Positions 60,501 to 64,000 of a stretch of 64,000 nucleotides of DNA are shown piece by piece. Position 1 is the first letter of the stretch; the number at the start of each line of letters is the position of its first letter. Under the pieces are notes generated by a model that was not told where the DNA came from, made no database searches, and worked only from the letters and a program-made list of their open reading frames with translations. The position numbers were made by a program, and so were the translations under genes. Source of the stretch: an uncultured Verrucomicrobia subdivision 3 bacterium (GTDB taxonomy: Bacteria; Verrucomicrobiota; Verrucomicrobiia; Limisphaerales; UBA11358); NCBI GenBank assembly GCA_903858275.1, contig CAIOIC010000132.1, positions 1-64,000 on the forward strand, written 5' to 3'.

Positions 60501-61113
60501 GGTGATGCCACTCGCCCGCCACCCAGGTTTGCATGTAGCCCCCGCCGCCATAGGCGCTTTCCCATTGGTTGCTGACGCTGCCGCCCGCATTGATGATTCC
60601 TGTCCCTTTGGACTGGTTGATCCGCATATAGTCGCTGGTGCCGGCGCTCTTATAATGAAACAGCGTGTGATCCTGGTTGGTGTAAATGACGTTGGTTCCG
60701 TCCGCGCGCAGCGCCACCCACATCTCAATCGTTCCTTGATCCAGGTGCAGGTTGTTGGTGCGCGAATATTGCAGCTTGCCCGCCGCCGGCAGGGCCAGGC
60801 CGGAAGCCCATTTGCCGGCGGCATATTGCAGGGCTGGCGCAGTGCCGGGCGTTTCCCCGTTTGCCCCGTTGACGGTGGCATCGAAATTCAGCAGCAAATC
60901 TTCACCCACCAACCCTGAAGCAAAGCTCGCCCCGTTGGTAAGCCAGCAGTAGGCGCTGCCGGATTCGGTGCCGCCGTAAAATAGTGAGCTGCCTATGAAG
61001 TAACCGGAAGTGAATGAAAGCTTGGCCTGGTCGCATGTTGGCGACGCGGCCTGGCCAAGCAGTGAAGACAGCCCGATGGCGATTAATGCAAATATGGGTC
61101 TGACTGAATTCAC
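57565..61113 (-). CDS. Secreted modular protein: LamG-like domain, putative glycoside-hydrolase-like barrel, CBM4/9-like module, C-terminal golvesin-like module
   Basis: Signal peptide; LHLDQGTIEMWVALRADGT...EWHHLAFTFSAPQNFMRFYVDGVKVAENNEG (LamG); DGVFFDNVMTTQSWQNHDIYG; LVNGSFESSIVDPWRLG...TTNWQEYTATFMANETVADARIQFFVG...VWLDDVRLQ (CBM4/9-like). Confidence 0.75.
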   Translation of the reverse strand: MNSVRPIFALIAIGLSSLLGQAASPTCDQAKLSFTSGYFIGSSLFYGGTESGSAYCWLTNGASFASGLVGEDLLLNFDATVNGANGETPGTAPALQYAAGKWASGLALPAAGKLQYSRTNNLHLDQGTIEMWVALRADGTNVIYTNQDHTLFHYKSAGTSDYMRINQSKGTGIINAGGSVSNQWESAYGGGGYMQTWVAGEWHHLAFTFSAPQNFMRFYVDGVKVAENNEGHYWMPAGDGAVFSIGGNLSGTNAHYYLDAVRISSRVTDAAELKARVNRSSAMEPNEVWLSATNISPGDSLVFEYTPVTPAQTGPVCQSAPSIYPGIPIINPQPPSTILPPGTTQLDLSVQTVLPGTCAYALGQPLAYARMTPFSQGAGTTNHQTRITGLSTDPNVVNDIYLRCASYPDYPIHLQYRAYSEANPPYPRTGNLWGWSQWQASGLTNCAKVDLWLGVALPPGTIRSLRLLNPHIRILTSINCVENSGLPDDYYLKGTNGSRVEVWPGSYRLNLTKNYVAEYQAQFAYQTMLDSGMMADGVFFDNVMTTQSWQNHDIYGNPVALDANEDGIPDDPAVLDAAWKAGVFHEIQTFRQLMPYAIVSGHSLNITEPGIADLFNGISFGFRTADVIEGKLGYSSFATEYQTWFSQAVQPVTVMIESSPTDQIAYGYGYSPIQQIPAATLEFARTYYPWVRFGLATALMGDGYFAQEYGDTWHGNFWWYDELDFNLGYPLGPMRRVELAGFNPTNSLVNGSFESSIVDPWRLGKSGAATATVTRATAGAAAGTACARLDITYSDGTDWHLDLSQWNRLLVKGTTYDMIFYARSSVPRAITLSSQKGSADWRNYGLSQKVNLTTNWQEYTATFMANETVADARIQFFVGATNSTVWLDDVRLQVHPADVYRRDFNRGIALLNASRQTQSVALEPGLRRLAGTQAPRYEFILDNTDASFSTTGIWTNTPFDSGNWTAIGPFYHGWAGTTQVRTSATGEAQWAVPIAADDIYTLSAWWPAAAAATNWTHSASFAIVSGGVVVAMTNLDQSTGGDQWHPLATLPLAASNATFVRITNTMGICVADAVHVTSAARYNDGQPAAGVLLPPMDGIILQRDTPLVLPPTINQVKRTQNTVELTVTNLTPGFTNELIRATQLGINDWQTISVFQPQNTTATLQDTSAANLGSCFYRVRMR

Positions 61114-61212
61114 TTTTTCAGTTCAGTCCACGAGTTATTTTGGGACATGGTGAAGTTTATATTGCTGTTTGCTCTTTGTCCATTACCGGCATCTTCCGAG
61201 GTTAACAAAAAG

Positions 61213-61926
61213 CTACCTTAACCGCTTGGCATGCTGTTTGAGCCATCGTTCCGCCACCGGATAATCGGGACACAAACGTTCCACCTCCCGCCAGAACAGG
61301 TCCGAATGATTCATCTGCCGGCGATGGGACAGCTCATGCAGGATGATGTAATCGCGCACAAAATCCGGCGCCTGGATCAATCGCCAGTTCAATGAAATTG
61401 TTCCCCGCCGCGAACAGGATCCCCAACGGGTTTTCTGGTTCCGGACGGAAACCCGAGTCACCTCAACGCCATGCTCTGCTGCCAAATCCATGACCCGCGC
61501 CGGAAGCACTTGAGTGGCAAGCTGGCGAAGATGCTGTTGAATCGCCGGACGCAAATCCGCCGCCGCCTCAGAATCTTTGATCCGCTCCGAGCCGAACCGA
61601 ATCTGAGCGTCTACAACTTCAATTTCAACCAACTCACCGCGAAAATAAATTTTGGTTCCATTGTTCCAGGCCAACGGGGTATTGGGCTGGTCTGCCAGCC
61701 GTTGAAATTGTTGCTCCAGCCAATCAATGTTCCGGTTTACGAAATCTCGGGCTGCTGAAATTGAACCGCTTCCCGGGATTGTGACCCGGGCAATGCCATC
61801 CTGCCGCAAGCGCAAAAGATAACGTCGGGCTCTCGGCTGATGCACAAACAACAGCGGCACGGATCTGGAACCGACTTGCAACTGGTCGGGCTGGGGTTCG
61901 ATTGGCTTGAAGAATCGGGCGAACAC
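61213..61926 (-). CDS. YgjP-like / M48-type zinc metallopeptidase
   Basis: RWGSCSRRGTISLNWRLIQAPDFVRDYIILHELSHRRQMNHSDLFWREVERLCPDY. Confidence 0.92.
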   Translation of the reverse strand: MFARFFKPIEPQPDQLQVGSRSVPLLFVHQPRARRYLLRLRQDGIARVTIPGSGSISAARDFVNRNIDWLEQQFQRLADQPNTPLAWNNGTKIYFRGELVEIEVVDAQIRFGSERIKDSEAAADLRPAIQQHLRQLATQVLPARVMDLAAEHGVEVTRVSVRNQKTRWGSCSRRGTISLNWRLIQAPDFVRDYIILHELSHRRQMNHSDLFWREVERLCPDYPVAERWLKQHAKRLR

Positions 61927-62003
61927 AATAATGGCAACTCAAACTGACCTAGTTTTAACACCCAGCCGCCGCATAAATTGTATGCGCCTGGCGGACTATC
62001 CGC

Positions 62004-63248
62004 CTACCGCATCACCTTGCCGACTACCAGCACTTGGCCGGCATAAAAGGACATTCCGGCGGGCAGGTTTTTCACCCGCAAGACGGCCGTGTGGTCGCCT
62101 GGCGCTTGTTCCGGGAGATAGAAGAAGCGGGCGAATTTGCCGCGCAGTTCTGTCTGGGGACGTTTGATGACCACCGGAGGTTTATTATCCATAACGCACT
62201 CAACTTCCATCTCACCACCCTGGGGAATATCGCTGAAGCCAATGGTGGTCCCATTCCATTTCACGGTGATGGTCTCGCCGGCATGGTCACACTTCACCCC
62301 GCCCCGGAGCATGGCATGAGTGCGCCCGAAATTATCCCGGTAAACCGCATCTTTCTCCGGATTGACGACCGTCCAGCCCGCGCTTAATCGGGCATTGGTG
62401 ATAGCGAGCAATCCAGCCGTTTCCCAGCAGCGCGATTCCATCGGCACTGGCAAACGATGGTCGCGAACTGGTCCCGCCGGCTTCATGGTGAGCATGGAGC
62501 GGGCGATCACCTCGCAATAAACATCATGTCCGGCGTCGCCCGGATGCGTGCCATCGGCCGAAAAGACCAGCTTGCCCGGCACCGGCTCACTCGCTTTGAA
62601 AATGAGCGAGCCAGCCTGCTCGCGCCGGGCGATTTCAACCCCGAGGTCAATCGAGGGAAGGCCATAGACATTGGCAATGTTCTCCATAATCGCGCCAAAC
62701 CGCGGCGTTTTGCCCGCCTGCAAATCTTTGAGCATCGGCTGATTAATAGTGTAGATCAAACAGATGTCGGTGCGCGGATTGTTTTTCCAGATTTGCCGGA
62801 CCACACCTTCCACGGATTTGGCTTCAAACCCGCCGCCGCCATTGACCCGATGTTCCATAAACACCAGATCGGGATGCTGGGCGAGCACATCGCCGGCGAT
62901 TCGACAGGCGCCGTAGTCGGAACCGGTGCCGGAAATGGCGGCATTGATTTCAATCACTTCCGCCTTGGGAAAATGCTCCTTGAACCACGCCAGAGTTTTG
63001 GGCCGCCAGCCATTCGCCGCGGTTATGCTGCCGCCCAGATAAGCAATCCGCACCGGACCGCCGGCTTCCAGTTTGGCAAAGAAATTAGGCAGCCCGTCGC
63101 GAACCCGCAGTTCCTCGGCGGCAGTTGCATTGAAATCATAGACCTTCTGCCCATTTTGGGTGGCAACTACAGTCGCAACCCCGTTCTGAGCCGGCGATGG
63201 AAAGAAGGCGGACAAGGTCAGCGCGGTAAAAAGAATTTTTGCTTTCAT
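62004..63248 (-). CDS. SGNH/GDSL hydrolase family protein, secreted
   Basis: Signal peptide; VRIAYLGGSITAANGWRP; INAAISGTGSDYGACR; FSADGTHPGDAGHDVYCEVIA. Confidence 0.88.
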   Translation of the reverse strand: MKAKILFTALTLSAFFPSPAQNGVATVVATQNGQKVYDFNATAAEELRVRDGLPNFFAKLEAGGPVRIAYLGGSITAANGWRPKTLAWFKEHFPKAEVIEINAAISGTGSDYGACRIAGDVLAQHPDLVFMEHRVNGGGGFEAKSVEGVVRQIWKNNPRTDICLIYTINQPMLKDLQAGKTPRFGAIMENIANVYGLPSIDLGVEIARREQAGSLIFKASEPVPGKLVFSADGTHPGDAGHDVYCEVIARSMLTMKPAGPVRDHRLPVPMESRCWETAGLLAITNARLSAGWTVVNPEKDAVYRDNFGRTHAMLRGGVKCDHAGETITVKWNGTTIGFSDIPQGGEMEVECVMDNKPPVVIKRPQTELRGKFARFFYLPEQAPGDHTAVLRVKNLPAGMSFYAGQVLVVGKVMR

Positions 63249-63672
63249 ATTAGAATCTGGCGTTCCCCGATTGTGTGGACTTTAAGATATAACTCAACAA
63301 AAATGGCCAGAACCGACAATTGAATTTTTTCACTTCATGCGAAGCGAGGCAAGGCCACTTTGCCGGGGGCCAGCGCTTTTATAGACGGAGCGGTATCTGG
63401 TTTGCCCCGCCCCAGCCAGACGAAATGGCCGTTGGGCGACAACCATTTGACAAAAAGTTAATTAATTTCAAAAAACGTCCAACAGATAGGAAGTTTACCG
63501 CCGCAGGTAACGGAAGCACAACCTTGTCCGGAATCCCGAAACATCAGACAGATATACGCCAAGGCAAATCCGGATCCACCAGAACAGGATGCACACGGAC
63601 GCAACAATGATGATGTGGAGAATATACTGTGGGAGCAGCTCATGGTAAAAAGCGATCAACAGGTGGAAATAT

Positions 63673-64000
63673 ATGAAATACAAATCAATCATCCACTGGG
63701 TATTGTTTGTCTCATTATTGTTCCTCATGGCCGCGACGGGCCGGGCACAGGTGACGGACTGGTCCACCGAGGGTTGCGACGGAACCGATACCATCAACGA
63801 TTTACAATATCGAACCATGGCGTTCACACCGAACGGGAGCGCGAATTTTTATTATGCCCGCCCAGTGCCGGCCACCAATTTCCCGACGGATCCCACCGGC
63901 GGCACGGTAGTGACGCTGGGGGATGACGACTTCGCGCAAGCCACCTTGAGCGGCGCTCAAACAGTGGCCATTTACAACACACGCACGAATGTGTTCAGCT
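63673..64000 (+). CDS. Secreted protein of unknown function, truncated by the window edge
   Basis: ATG at 63673 opens MKYKSIIHWVLFVSLLFLMAATGRAQVTDWSTEGCDGTDTINDLQYRTMAFTPNGSANFYYARPVP..., in frame to the last base; AGGTGG upstream. Missing from the ORF track because it has no stop. Confidence 0.7.
   Translation, partial: MKYKSIIHWVLFVSLLFLMAATGRAQVTDWSTEGCDGTDTINDLQYRTMAFTPNGSANFYYARPVPATNFPTDPTGGTVVTLGDDDFAQATLSGAQTVAIYNTRTNVFS

Noticed and set aside
63495-63827. 110-aa hydrophobic minus-strand ORF
   Set aside because: Its hydrophobic stretch overlaps the signal-peptide region of the plus-strand CDS starting at 63673, which has better start context.
1-64000. CRISPR array, prophage or insertion sequence
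   Set aside because: No regularly spaced direct repeats, cas genes, transposase, integrase or phage structural genes recognised on reading both strands.

Overview
The window looks like a chromosomal segment of a Gram-negative bacterium. Pseudopilin style and gene content suggest Verrucomicrobiota (inference only). About 50 coding genes are supportable, plus a tRNA-Pro(GGG) at the left edge. Main blocks: (1) a type IV pilus / type II secretion-like locus (6199-18337) with three prepilin-like genes, pilM, pilN/O/P-like genes, a pilQ/gspD-type secretin and a 1348-aa secreted NHL-repeat/FN3/chitobiase-C protein with cohesin-like and dockerin-like segments; (2) grpE-dnaJ-rsmE; (3) tandem pilT/pilU-type ATPases followed by a receiver-like protein without a clear phospho-acceptor Asp; (4) tlyA-nadK, LacI regulator, leuD and a GH20-like hydrolase; (5) secG-tpiA-pgk; (6) a pentose catabolism block (sodium:solute symporter, lipoprotein aldose epimerase, araD, araB, GH127, araA, xylA, ROK regulator); (7) a pair of ABC-2-type permeases with no ATPase gene nearby; (8) glgP and a 1182-aa LamG/putative glycoside hydrolase/CBM protein. 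No CRISPR array, phage or intact insertion sequence was recognised. The most interesting hypothesis is that the large NHL-propeller protein downstream of pilQ is a PilY1-like pilus-associated protein. Also notable are short inverted-repeat elements that recur within the window, and a candidate structured leader upstream of pilM. All family calls come from reading motifs, with no database search.
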